NCBI GenBank assembly: GCA_030141605.1 | Contig: JAQGDQ010001307.1 | Span: 1-48,274 of the forward strand | DNA from: Tubiluchus corallicola | Taxonomy: Eukaryota > Priapulida > Priapulimorpha > Priapulimorphida > Tubiluchidae | Length of the DNA stretch: 48,274 nucleotides | Reading direction: 5' to 3' | Shown: piece by piece, positions 10,396-20,927 of the stretch | How positions within the stretch are numbered: position 1 is the first letter of the stretch | How the letters are laid out: every line of letters starts with the position of its first letter | The notes under the pieces: generated by a model | What the model saw: the letters and a program-made list of their open reading frames with translations, nothing else | Told to the model about the DNA's origin: nothing | Databases searched by the model: none | Translations under genes and position numbers: made by a program

Positions 10396-10611
10396 CTTTC
10401 CATTTCAAGAAAAGTGTGAAAAAATGTTTTTACTGCTGCACTTTCAGAATTTACCTAGAGTAGACGTTTGTATAATACTTAATGTCTGTATAAAATGCAT
10501 GAAGTGGTTTTGGTAAAGTGTAAAATGGAGGTAATTTGCCTTGCGTCCAATTTTTTAGGTGATTTTTGCATAATTTAGTGTGATCATTTAATCATTAAAT
10601 GTGGATTCAGA

Positions 10612-11543
10612 TTTTTGTGGACACCGAAGGAAATTGTGGACCAGTGATCATTTGTGTCCACAAGAAATCAGAGCATGTACACAAAAATCAAGAAAATTTT
10701 GTGGACAAATTCCACGAATGTTGTACAAACTACCAGTGACTTCGGCTTTATTTGCGTAGCATCTTTACGACCGCCTCCAACTTGCTGAGCGAAGCATGTG
10801 GTACGTGTTCCATTGCGGCGGGTGATCATGGTGGTGCTTACCAGAAGATATCACAACAGTTCCATCACTTGAAGTGTGGAACGAGATAGTCCTCCACACT
10901 TCAAGTGATAAAGCTTGCTTCCACAAAGCTTGCAGCCTTATTCAGTCATGGTTTTGTTCACTTGCACTTTGGCCGGAACACAGAGCTACACTCATAGCAT
11001 TTTACGACGCCTAGGCATTTCTTGCGACACTTGTCGCCACGCTTTCCTCCACTTAAGCAGGACCGCTCACAGTTTGGACATCATCATTGATCCAGAAATG
11101 ATCAGTGGGAGTCTTGCCTTTCGCTGTCTCTTTCTCTTTCTCAACATCTTCTTTATCATCTTTACGCTTCTTCCAACCAAAAAGTCGATGAATGCTCTTG
11201 TAAACGACAGGTGCATACATTTAATTTGTATGCATCTGTATGCACCAAATTTAATTACAACGACATGTAAAAGCTTATCAGCAAACAGCAGCCATAATCC
11301 AGTCACATGGTCAAAAATATGGTTACTCCAAAATGACAATTTCAATGTAAGACCAGTGTGAGGTAAAAGACTGACAACCTAAACAGTAAATTTAACAGTA
11401 ACTTGGTGTTTGTGGACGCAAAGACAGAAACCTGTAAACTTTTGTACACGTTTTTTTACTTGTACACAAAAATCCACAAAGAAGGTGACCCCTGAAAAAG
11501 ATGTCCACAAATCTGTTTTGGCGTCCACAAAAATCAAGCACCC
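10612..11543. mobile_element. Possible decayed DNA element flanked by inverted GATTTTTGTGGAC words
   Basis: GATTTTTGTGGACACC near 10610 and its inverted form GGCGTCCACAAAAATC near 11528 frame this stretch, and several further GTGGAC/GTCCAC words lie just inside both ends. Within it, on -, about 11085-10960 reads a cysteine-rich peptide (CPNCERSCLSGGKRGDKC, then further CxxC-type pairs), and just upstream on - lies a basic run RKRKRQRKAR in another frame. I recognise no transposase, and the boundaries are approximate. Confidence 0.3.
10864..10909. repeat. Perfect 17-bp inverted repeat with 12-base loop
   Basis: ATCACTTGAAGTGTGGA at 10864-10880 pairs exactly with TCCACACTTCAAGTGAT at 10893-10909. 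It could extrude as a hairpin. No run of T or known RNA follows, so function is unknown. Confidence 0.9.
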
Positions 11544-11608
11544 CTATTTTAATATTGTGATGAGTGCTTATAAACAATAAAAATAATAAACTTACAATGA
11601 TAATAATA

Positions 11609-11763
<155 letters not shown>

Positions 11764-11789
11764 TTTTCCTAGATATTTTATACATTAGT

Positions 11790-12350
11790 CAGGCATCGTA
11801 GATTATTAAATTAAGCAAGTAGCTCAACTAAGTTGCTACTTGTTGTACCAGTTGCAGATGCAATGTCGCCATTGTTGACGAACTGCTTTGCCAAGTGGAT
11901 CATGCATTTTCCATACCTGGAAAGCCTTCTCTCTGCAGATGTACTTCCGGAAAACCTGTGGAACATCAAATTGAAGCAGCTCATGTGGCTTTCAAGAAGC
12001 TTGCAAAATGAGTTTTTAAGTTAAATCCAAAAAAGTCGACCGACCTCACATTCAAAGTGCCATCATCTCGACTTTCTTTAATGCTCTCAGGCTATGGGCT
12101 AAGACTTTGACTCTCTATTATTGTGACAACAGAAAAAACTCAAACCTTTTCATCAGCAAGAGCTTCGTTTCATCCTGAGCATCAAATGTGACAAGTACAT
12201 CATCAACATAATTGTCCTTGAATGAGCAAACATCCATAGCATCTTGTCCACCATCATAAAGCACTGACTTAGTTGGTCAGAACATGTTATCAGATTGCAG
12301 AAAACACTATAGAAATGCATCTTTGTCAAGGACGAGTTGAAACCACCCCT
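11790..12350. other. Stretch without a recognisable gene
   Basis: Short open frames occur on both strands. On -, near 12190-12220, NYVDDVLVTFDAQDE resembles a reverse-transcriptase YVDD box, but the surroundings do not align with a reverse transcriptase, so I do not call one. Confidence 0.5.
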
Positions 12351-12835
12351 AGAATAGTACTTTCTAGTGACCTAATCTTAGCTTCAATTTTAGAACTAAG
12401 TTCAGACAAATTTCTGTTCAATGTAGTTTTTGAAGCAAGAAATTCTTTAACTTCATCTAAATGGGAACTATCATCTGAACTACAATAAATATATGATAGC
12501 TTGTCATACAACTCTGTGAGCATTTCAGTTGAAAATCTCAAATCAGTAATTGCAGCATTACATCTGTCAACAAAGTTTTGATAATTAGCAATACATTTGT
12601 CAAATTCTAAGTCTAACAATGTAGTACATGTGAAAAACACCTCACCATAGTGCTGTGAGTTTATTTTCAGGTTCTGGATCAGTATCTTCACCTCCAGCTG
12701 GTGTCCATGCAATGGATCTTTGTCTGGAACCATCTTCGGAATTGCTCCAGTTGCAGCTGTTGGGGTGGCTCCATGTGAAAAGACAGAAGACTTCCAAAAG
12801 GACAGATGACTTTCCAGATGACAGAAGACATCCAA
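12351..12835 (-). CDS. Unrecognised helical ORF, left-arm copy
   Basis: The frame opens inside minisatellite sequence and then gives about 140 residues of non-repetitive protein. The C-terminal part (DKCIANYQNFVDRCN, then KEFLASKTTLNRNLSELSSK and IEAKIRSLEST) has heptad-like spacing suggesting a coiled coil. A good donor-like GTGAGGTG, on the coding strand after CACTATG, hints at splicing. I recognise no family. The identical copy at 15289-15891 runs on to a different C-terminus past the arm boundary. Confidence 0.35.
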
Positions 12836-13299
12836 AAGGACAGAGGACTTCCAAGAGGACTGAGGATATCCAATAGGACATCCTTTACTGTGAATACTGT
12901 GAATAGGACTGAAGACTTCCTATATGACATAGGACTTTCTAGAAGACAAAAGTCTGCCTAAATGACTTCTTAGAGGACAGAAGAATTCAATAGGAGAGAT
13001 GACTTCCAAAAGGACCGAGGACTTCCAAGAATGACTTTAAAGATCATTATCTGGAGAAAAAATTACTTTCAAGAGGTCAGAAGACTCCCTAGATGACAGA
13101 GGAGTTCCAGGACGATAGACGACATCAATGAGAATAGATTACTGTTAAGTGGACAGAAGGCCTTCCGGAGAACTTCATAGATGACGGATTACTCTCAAGC
13201 ACATAGAAGACCTACAGGAGGACTTTCTAGAAGACAAAGGTCTTTCTAGATAACTTCCTAGAGGACAGAAATCTTCCTGTAGGATAGATGACTTCCAAG
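12351..13299. repeat. Left arm of 3.4-kb inverted duplication with minisatellite
   Basis: Near-identical reverse complement of 14669-15773. The right arm is exactly 156 bases longer, which equals one tandem duplication found only there, so the arms otherwise agree in length. It contains the helical ORF on - and part of the minisatellite array. Confidence 0.97.
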
Positions 13300-13715
13300 A
13301 GGACAGAGGACATTCTAGAAGACAAAGGTTTTTCTATATGACTTCCTAGATGACAGATTACTTCCACACAGTCAGAAGACCTCCTAGAGGACTTCAAAGA
13401 TGACAGATGACTTCCTAGAAGATAAAAACTTGCTAGAGGACTTTTCAGAGGATTGAAAACTTCGAGGAGAACAGAGGACTTCATAGAGAACAGAAGACTT
13501 CCAAGAGGAAAGAGAACTTCCAAGAGGACTTGTTAGAAGACAGTGGACCTCATAGAGGACTTCTTATATGACAGGGGACCTCCAGAAAAACAAATGTTTT
13601 ACAGAAAAACTTCATAGAGGACAGAGCACTTCCAATACGACAGAGGACTTCCAGGAGGACAGGTGACTTCTTAGAAGGCAAAGGTCTTCCTAGTGGACTT
13701 CCAGAAGAATTTTTA
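12780..13715. repeat. Minisatellite array, ~19-bp unit, GACTTCC-AGAGGACAGAG orientation
   Basis: Degenerate units of the form GACTTCCAAGAGGACAGAG, with variants such as AGAAGACAAAGGTCTTCCT. Most of the array is mirrored in the right arm; about 13300-13715 lies in the spacer without a mirror copy. Confidence 0.93.
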
Positions 13716-14668
13716 GCAAATTTTGTGGCCCTTTAATTTGGTACACTTAACCTGATTATATCAAATGCGAACAAACCAGTTTTAAATATTTGGAATTAAA
13801 TAATAAATTAAAAATACAGGCTAACCTATAACTCTCATAGAGTCAAAGTTACATGATTTCTGATGCCACCAAACTTATCTTAGTGTAATTCAGTTTTTAC
13901 AATGTAGTCTTTAGTAGTCAAATGTAGTACAGGAATGAAGAAGAAGAAGAAGTATAGAAAAGCTTGTTGTCCCAGGCATGAATCTCTCTTGACTTTGCAG
14001 CCACTCTGCTTCTCTTTGGGCCTATATTTTCATGTGAATCTAATCTTCCTTTTCACCTACATGACATTCCCTAAGTCTGGTCATTGTCATTACTCTCACC
14101 ATCACTCTCAGTTATTTTATTTCGCAGTTTCTACTTCTCATTCTGCTTTCTGCTCAAGCCAGTACAAGTCTACCTTCTGGGCTTGTGCCGATATCAATAG
14201 CTGGTGAAAATTTAAATTTTATTCTGTTTTGTAGTAGCAATATCTTGACAGTACTGTTTGTAATAATGTATTAGTTATGTCATTTTAGAATAAACTAGAC
14301 TACACTAAACTAAACTTTCTTTTGGCGGACGACATTACATGGAACATAAGCCGCGTCAGTTAGTTGACACTGTTACAGGGTGCAGTTTGATCACATGTAT
14401 TGTTGACAGTTTACCTTGATGACTCTCAATGCTTAAAGTGGGTAAGTCTAGTTTTCACCTTGATGACTCTCAATGCTTAAAGTGGGTAAGTATAGTTTTC
14501 ACCTTGATGGCTCAATGCTTGAAATGGTCAAATACAGTTTTGGTTGTAAATTTGACAGACAATTTGCAGGTCCTCTCGGTAATGCAGACGACAGCATAAT
14601 TTACATCTATTTGAGGTCCCTATAGTCTTATTAAAAGCTTTTTTAGTCCTGTGCAAAGTTCGGTCAAA
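13716..14668. other. Spacer of the minisatellite inverted duplication
   Basis: No gene is supported. It contains a 90-codon open frame at 13935-14207 without recognisable features, and a 44-bp tandem repeat near its right side. Confidence 0.6.
14413..14540. repeat. 44-bp tandem repeat, about three copies
   Basis: Copies start at 14413, 14457 and 14501 with ACCTTGATGACTCTCAATGC. The third is shortened. Confidence 0.93.
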
Positions 14669-15773
14669 CTTGGAAGTCATCTATCCTACAGGAAGATTTC
14701 TGTCCTCTAGGAAGTTATCTAGAAAGACCTTTGTCTTCTAGAAAGTCCTCCTGTAGGTCTTCTATGTGCTTGAGAGTAATCCGTCATCTATGAAGTTCTC
14801 CGGAAGGCCTTCTGTCCACTTAACAGTAATCTATTCTCATTGATGTCGTCTATCGTCCTGGAACTCCTCTGTCATCTAGGGAGTCTTCTGACCTCTTGAA
14901 AGTAATTTTTTCTCCAGATAATGATCTTTAAAGTCATTCTTGGAAGTCCTCTGTCCTTTTGGAAGTCATCTCTCCTATTGAATTCTTCTGTCCTCTAAGA
15001 AGTCATTTAGGCAGACTTTTGTCTTCTAGAAAGTCCTATGTCATATAGGAAGTCAACAGTCCTATTCACAGTAATCACAGTAAAGGATGTCCTATTGGAT
15101 ATCCTCTGTCCTCTTGGAAGTCCTCTGTCCTTTTGGATGTCTTCTGTCATCTGGAAAGTCATTTAGGCAGACTTTTGTCTTCTAGAAAGTCCTATGTCAT
15201 ATAGGAAGTCTTCAGTCCTATTCACAGTATTCACAGTAAAGGATGTCCTATTGGATATCCTCTGTCCTCTTGGAAGTCCTCTGTCCTTTTGGATGTCTTC
15301 TGTCATCTGGAAAGTCATCTGTCCTTTTGGAAGTCTTCTGTCTTTTCACATGGAGCCACCCCAACAGCTGCAACTGGAGCAATTCCGAAGATGGTTCCAG
15401 ACAAAGATCCATTGCATGGACACCAGCTGGAGGTGAAGATACTGATCCAGAACCTGAAAATAAACTCACAGCACTATGGTGAGGTGTTTTTCACATGTAC
15501 TACATTGTTAGACTTAGAATTTGACAAATGTATTGCTAATTATCAAAACTTTGTTGACAGATGTAATGCTGCAATTACTGATTTGAGATTTTCAACTGAA
15601 ATGCTCACAGAGTTGTATGACAAGCTATCATATATTTATTGTAGTTCAGATGATAGTTCCCATTTAGATGAAGTTAAAGAATTTCTTGCTTCAAAAACTA
15701 CATTGAACAGAAATTTGTCTGAACTTAGTTCTAAAATTGAAGCTAAGATTAGGTCACTAGAAAGTACTATTCT
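14669..15773. repeat. Right arm of inverted duplication with minisatellite
   Basis: Mirror of 12351-13299. Inner edge CTTGGAAGTCATCTATCC, outer edge AAGTACTATTCT. It carries the extra 156-bp duplication. Confidence 0.97.
15004..15315. repeat. 156-bp tandem duplication, right arm only
   Basis: CATTTAGGCAGACTTTTG begins at 15004 and again at 15160, and the two 156-base blocks are nearly the same. The left arm has one copy, so this event postdates the inverted duplication or one copy was lost on the left. Confidence 0.93.
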
Positions 15774-15891
15774 TGAGGGGATTTTAGGAGTTACTATGAT
15801 AAAACATAACAATCGACTGAAATGGCCCATTGTTAAACAAAACCACGCTTTACAAACTTTAAATAAAACACATCCTTATTATATGTTTTAA
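15289..15891 (+). CDS. Unrecognised helical ORF, right-arm copy (200 codons)
   Basis: Same protein as on - at 12351-12835, with a unique 44-residue tail after the arm boundary at 15773 (GILGVTMIKHNN...). The N-terminal third is translated minisatellite, so the true start is likely further in or an upstream exon is missing. The region DLEFDKCIANYQNF to SLEST is leucine- and lysine-rich and helical. No signal peptide, membrane segment or catalytic motif is visible. Confidence 0.4.
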   Translation: MDVFCHLESHLSFWKSSVFSHGATPTAATGAIPKMVPDKDPLHGHQLEVKILIQNLKINSQHYGEVFFTCTTLLDLEFDKCIANYQNFVDRCNAAITDLRFSTEMLTELYDKLSYIYCSSDDSSHLDEVKEFLASKTTLNRNLSELSSKIEAKIRSLESTILEGILGVTMIKHNNRLKWPIVKQNHALQTLNKTHPYYMF

Positions 15892-16251
15892 TCCTCCGTT
15901 ATAGCCACTTGAATATTTTTACACCTTTCTGAAATTTGCAAATAATCGAAGAAAAATAATCTGACACGTTAAATTTAATGACAACAAATACGAAACCTAG
16001 AAGTTAAATGCAGAATGTGTTTCCTGCTGCTCAACTGCTGTTGCTCCGACTATTTTCTGAGAAGTCACTCGCCTTAATAACCTAGAACACTGTTGTAATA
16101 CAACACACAAAAGCACTTCTTAAAATGTTCTGTTACATGTATTATTGTCTACTTTCATTAGTATGACTGTCACGACTTAGTATATTTTAAGATTATACTG
16201 TGGGCAAAGTGAGATCAAATACATCAAGAAGACGAGAATGCTATACACAAG
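15892..16251. other. Stretch without a recognisable gene
   Basis: AT-rich sequence between the inverted duplication and the duplicated block that holds the 3' end of the first GT49 gene. I see no coding or RNA signal. Confidence 0.6.
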
Positions 16252-16947
16252 CAACACTTTTCTTTTTTATAACATGCAACAAAAACAAAATATGATGATC
16301 TTTTTGCAAAATTCTAAATTTTAAATGTCAATTTCTATTTTTCAATGTTTTTTAATTCTTATTTTGTCACATTGGCGGACATTCAAATGAAACTAGGTCT
16401 ACAAACTAGGCCCACTATTGCTTTTGTTTGTATATCGCTTCATTTTGCGAACGCGTTTAGAATAATGGGAACTTATGATTTTAGTCAAATATATTCACCG
16501 TGGCGTCTTATTTACGAAAAATCCATTTTGGAGAACCTGCTGAACGTGTGCAATGCCTGGCTATATTCACATTGCCCTGATACCGACTCCGAATTTCACG
16601 TACAAACATCTTATAAACATGTATATTTTGATTCACTGTGTCTCCATACTTTGCTAGATAGGAACTCGCGTTCATCCACATCCCTGTATGGGTAATAAAC
16701 GCGTTGTCAAGTATGTGAAAATCATAATCCTGAAAACACATTTCAAAGACATGTTGTGTCTTGTCTCGTCCATTTCCGCGAAATCTTTCATCTTGCATGG
16801 GTTCACAGTTGTTTCCTAGAAAGAAAAGCTGACGATTAAAATCGAATCAATTCAACACTAAATACATAGAAAATGCAAACCTACAACTAAGCAAAAAATG
16901 CCATCTTCAATGCTAAAATCAATGTTAAAAGTTCCACTGAAATAATA

Positions 16948-17008
<61 letters not shown>

Positions 17009-17715
17009 TAGGACACTGAAATTAGCAAAGTTAAAAAACATTACAAGAAGAGTAAAATTTAGGTTAGTTGTGATAGTTATGGTCGTTTTAGGCAGAGGTG
17101 TCTAAAACTGGTCCAAATAGATGTGATATGATATTATAAGTTGTACATACCGATGTAAACAGGTTCCCATGTTGATGGAATCCACTTGGTGATGTAAAAT
17201 ACATTTAATGAATTCTTTGATGATATTTTAGCAGTCATCCACATTTCAAGATGTGGAATGAAATGTGACATAGGTGCGACATTCTGCAAAAAATCAAACT
17301 ATTCAAGCAAGTTGTTTGAAAAGGGCAAGGTGTGAAAAACAAAAATCTAAGAAAAAAGACCATATTACTTGGAGCGTTTATGAAGGGGTTTGGGCAACAT
17401 TTCATATATATTCCATTCTTGTTGCTTTGATCCACTGAGTGTGCTGTTCTAGGTAATCACTAAAATGCAAGGTCTAAGACACATTACTATTGTAGCAATT
17501 TGATTTTGTACGATTATTATAATTACTTTGTAGCAAGGTAGCTTGCTCCTTAAAGTTCCGTAGAATTCCGTAGTTCACAAGTTGACAGTGTCTCGTATGC
17601 TGCAAAAACGGCAGTAAAATCTTTTTATGCGCTCACTAAGAGTAGGCCTAAACAGCATCACCACTAAAGCATATATATATATATATATTGTTCCGGGGTT
17701 CGACCCGCTAGATAG
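16252..17715. repeat. Segmental duplication, copy 1 (matches 23910-25310)
   Basis: Direct duplicate of 23910-25310 in the same orientation, covering the last two exons of a GT49 gene, its introns and flanks, and ending at GGGTTCGACCC. An (AAT)n tract at 16945-17007 is present only here. Confidence 0.9.
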
Positions 17716-18845
17716 CCTTACGTGCACGTGCAACAACAACGACACAAAAAACTTTTTAATGCATTAAATTAAAAATTAAGCTATTGCACATTTTATGGAA
17801 CTCTGGTGGTGGTGTTTCATCTGCGAGTGAAACACACATGCCAAAAATGTCAAAAAATGAACAAAATAAAAGCAAGAGATGGTTTTTTTCTCTCTTATAA
17901 TACTGTGAAATGTGTCAAATTCTAATAATGATTCAGTCACACACAAATAATGTGAAACAGAAAGTGAGAAATGTAAATTTAAATATATTTAAGATCAATA
18001 AATTTCATCAAAACAACTCAATTGATACACTCTCGTGGAATTGAGTTCAATTTAAAATTAAATTAACAAAACATCATTAACTAGTAAACTAATATTTTTT
18101 AGTAAACAGTGACAAGTTTTGAACCAGAGGCAACCTCTCTAATCATCACCAAATATACTGAACTTCAAATCAATTGTATAAATACTTTAGGGTTATTTCT
18201 ACTCAAGTGAGGTTAAAAGAATAAAGGAGTGGCAAAGAGAATGTGTGACTGAAAATTTTTCTCTAAAAATAAAGTAGTTAGAGAACTCACATTGCGAAAC
18301 TGAATTGCATGCCCATTTCTTATTAATTTTACTAAGTCATCTTTGTTATCTGGAACTGGATGACCTTCAGAAATCTCAAAACTTGGAATAACATAAGCAA
18401 TTTTTTTCCTTTCAGTACTACCATTGTGCCTATTTTCATCCATCATGCACAGGAAATTTTCCATAAAGTTAATAGAAAGTTTAAATTCAATGTCTAGAAG
18501 CAAGACGTAGCTAGTATAAACAGCAATGCGGGCTGCATTTCTTCCTGCATTTATAGGATAAGTACCATAGCGAGAATTGTTAGAATCGCCTGGAAGTGGC
18601 TGATAAAGATCAGAACAAGGTTTTCCATGATTATTAGATCTTCCTGATGTGTACAGTGGCGCATTTTCTGGGAAAAATAAAGAAATTGTCACTCTGTCCG
18701 AAAATTTGTGATTGCATTTTCGAGCTAGCGACACGTAGTCGATAATAACGTCGTAGTTATCCCCTGGTGTAAACAATGCTGCTGATATTGGCCCATTATG
18801 TCTTTTTACTAGATCTGTTAAATGATGGACGTACTGCTTGGAACC
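16508..18845 (-). CDS. GT49 glycosyltransferase (B4GAT1-like), gene A; 5' exon not found
   Basis: Predicted Golgi enzyme of the Glyco_transf_49 family, whose animal members add glucuronic acid (B4GAT1, the C-terminal half of LARGE). Exons on -: 18845-18291, 17283-17151 and 16815-16508. They share splice positions and phases with the + strand gene at 32239-44755. Visible motifs: NGPISAALFTPGD, RYGTYPINAGRNAAR, the metal-binding DxD-like DIE in YVLLLDIEF, then WEPVYIG split across exons and DERFRGNGRDK, and a late DYDFHILDNAFITH. Acceptor CAG at 18848-18846 directly follows an in-frame TAA, so the N-terminal exon with the expected membrane anchor must lie upstream; I could not identify it. Specific sugar and acceptor are inferred from family only. 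Confidence 0.88.
16945..17007. repeat. (AAT)n microsatellite in GT49 gene A intron
   Basis: Short AAT run inside the intron between the last two exons; absent from the duplicate at 24.5 kb. Confidence 0.95.
17716..18212. other. Intron sequence of GT49 gene A
   Basis: AT-rich sequence outside the duplicated block, between the exon at 18291-18845 and the next one. No other gene is seen. Confidence 0.6.
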
Positions 18846-19275
18846 CTGAGTTTACGTAACGAAAACATTTTAAAGCAGTTTTATCCGGCCGAAGTGCTAA
18901 AACCTGAACTGAATCAATTGCTCTCTGAATGAAGTTGAGCTGCATTTGGTGAGCAAATTTCAACTTCTTCTACCCTAATTATGATTAAATAGTTTCACTT
19001 CGTAAGAAAAGCTACATTATAGTAAGAAGTAAACTGCATGGAAAATCATGAGTTTCACAAAAATTCTTAACCAAAAGTGTGAAATTATTGTTGCTGGAAT
19101 TAACGTGATGTTTCAAACGTGATGTTTCAAGACTTTCAAACAAAATCTTAAGCGTTTTCTGTTTTGCACCAACTTTTTCTTTGCGAAATGTTATTTATAA
19201 CCGATGCTATATTCTGAAGAACATCCATTAACGACATGGTAATGGATATTATAAAGAAGATTCAAGGTGGCATTA

Positions 19276-19826
19276 TTAATCCGCGTTTACCAGACATCGG
19301 ATTTCTCTCGCATTTTTCTCAAATTTAACGAATAGGTATAGAGACTGGAAATTACTTATGGCAACGGCTTGCGAGACGAACCTATGATGCCACATGTTTT
19401 CGATCTCTTGGTTCAATTCGCAAATCCATGTGGTATGGTACGTAGAAACTTCATGTGGTGGCATAGCTAGATTTGGACAATTCGGGTAGAAAACCAAAAT
19501 GTTGGTTAAAAGATTCAGTTCATATGGAGTCGGACGAACTGTCGACATAGCACAGGCGGCTTTAAATATATCAATGTCACTTACTTCGTAAAGTATAGCA
19601 GAATCATCAAAATACAATCTAGCATTAACGGCGTTTGAGGTATATCGACAAAATTGTCTGATGAGAGAGTATGTGAGAGTTTTAACACTAGGCAACTTAG
19701 TGGTTCATCTTCAAAATAGCAGTAAATTTTAATGTATGAAGGTGTCACTGTCTGATCACTAACGAGGTTTTTAAGCACCATAATAGTTAATATAGTAACA
19801 GTCTGTGGAGCGAGGTATGACGTCAT
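19276..19826 (-). CDS. Two overlapping unrecognised ORFs
   Basis: On -, a 139-codon ORF (19695-19276) and an 81-codon ORF (19826-19581) overlap in different frames. The longer has no motif I recognise. They sit where the missing 5' exon of GT49 gene A would be expected, but neither resembles the N-terminal part of the related gene at 32239. The shorter starts with a mildly hydrophobic segment. They may be a decayed gene broken by a frameshift. Confidence 0.25.
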
Positions 19827-19829
19827 GCT

Positions 19830-20838
19830 GGATGCTGATCAATACACTTGCAGTTGTCAAGTGAAGGCAATATTTTCCAGATGCATAACATATGCTTTCC
19901 AAATGTATGACAAATTAATTTTCTACCGAATAAAATTACCGATTACAAAAGAAAACTTATTCTTATACTAAAATACCCTTTTTGTGAATAATGAATATCT
20001 TTTTAATGAGTAATGAATATAACCTAAAGGCGTAAAATTGGTACTGCGAGGGCATAATAACTTAATAATTGATTAATTAATTCCAAATTAATAACTTGTA
20101 ATTTGTGGACTATATTGCATTTGTATTTATATTTACTTCACTGGAAAAAAATATCTGTACTTTAATGACAATTGTAAGATTTGGTGGGGAAATAAATAAA
20201 CTTCTGAACTTTTTTAGAATTTTTTCAATCACAGATGTCAATGATAGAGGCCTATAAATACCGACTTCGTCTTTTTACCTGCTTTATAAATTGGTGTGAC
20301 ATTTAAACTACCATATCTGCACTGAATTTAGATCCCTGTACATTAAACAAGATTAGCATTGACCAGGTTCCGCATTGCAACATAGAACAAACTACAATAT
20401 CAACCTGGAGCAAACTTCTAGTTGAAATTTAAAGAAGTTTTTAGATCAACTCAGATTATACTTAGAATCAACATAGAACGTTCAGCAAAAATAATATGCT
20501 GAACACAACAGTATAACAGTTTTAACAGTGATATCATGCAACAATTCATCTGTAAATATTAACTTTACATCTCTTGTAACAATATAGTGTTTATCCCGTT
20601 TCTGGTCTTTCTGTAATTCTTTTGTTATTTTTGAATATCATATAGAGAATATAGATAATAATCATGATTAATATAGGACAATCTTTTGCCTTTAGAACAT
20701 TTTGGGCTTAAATGTTAGGTGGCTATTTAAACGATTCCACTCTTAAAATTCCTACAATGTGTTTTGCAATCGTCTATTCGCTTGGTCACGCACGGTGGAT
20801 TACTGCAGTTATCTAAAATATAAAGCAAAGCTGAGATT
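19830..20838. other. Stretch without a recognisable gene
   Basis: AT-rich intergenic DNA between the divergent GT49 gene A and the GT8 gene. Regulatory sites are likely but I cannot name any. Confidence 0.55.
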
Positions 20839-20892
20839 GAATTTTGTGTTATAGTAGTTAATACAGAATTTTGTGTTATAGTAGTTAATACA
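20839..20892. repeat. 27-bp tandem duplication upstream of the GT8 gene
   Basis: Two copies of GAATTTTGTGTTATAGTAGT-TAATACA, ending 35 bases before the GT8 start codon, so inside its likely 5' leader or promoter. Confidence 0.9.
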
Positions 20893-20927
20893 AAACCATT
20901 AACACCTGAAATTCTGAAATTCGTGTG

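Larger units (their letters stand above)
8929..10510. repeat. Right arm of 3.4-kb inverted duplication
   Basis: Imperfect reverse complement of 7061-8624. It carries the second GPCR fragment on +, the second set of ~75-bp tandem units (about 9027-9243) and the second copy of the short MDIITPKLSEHF ORF on -. There is a local rearranged patch near 10070-10090 relative to the left arm. Confidence 0.95.

Noticed and set aside
12185-12225. YVDD box on the - strand suggesting a reverse transcriptase
   Set aside because: Only the NYVDDVLV string fits. Residues before and after do not align with gypsy, BEL/Pao or LINE reverse transcriptases, and stops are close.
17690-17715. GGGTTCGACCC as a tRNA or SINE B box (also at 25297-25310)
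   Set aside because: No matching A box at the right distance and no cloverleaf could be drawn. Its repetition is explained by the segmental duplication.
18862-18965. Open - strand peptide (QMQLNFIQRAIDSVQ...) as the missing 5' exon of GT49 gene A
   Set aside because: It is in a different frame from the exon at 18845, overlaps the place where the acceptor lies, and does not resemble the N-terminal part of gene C.
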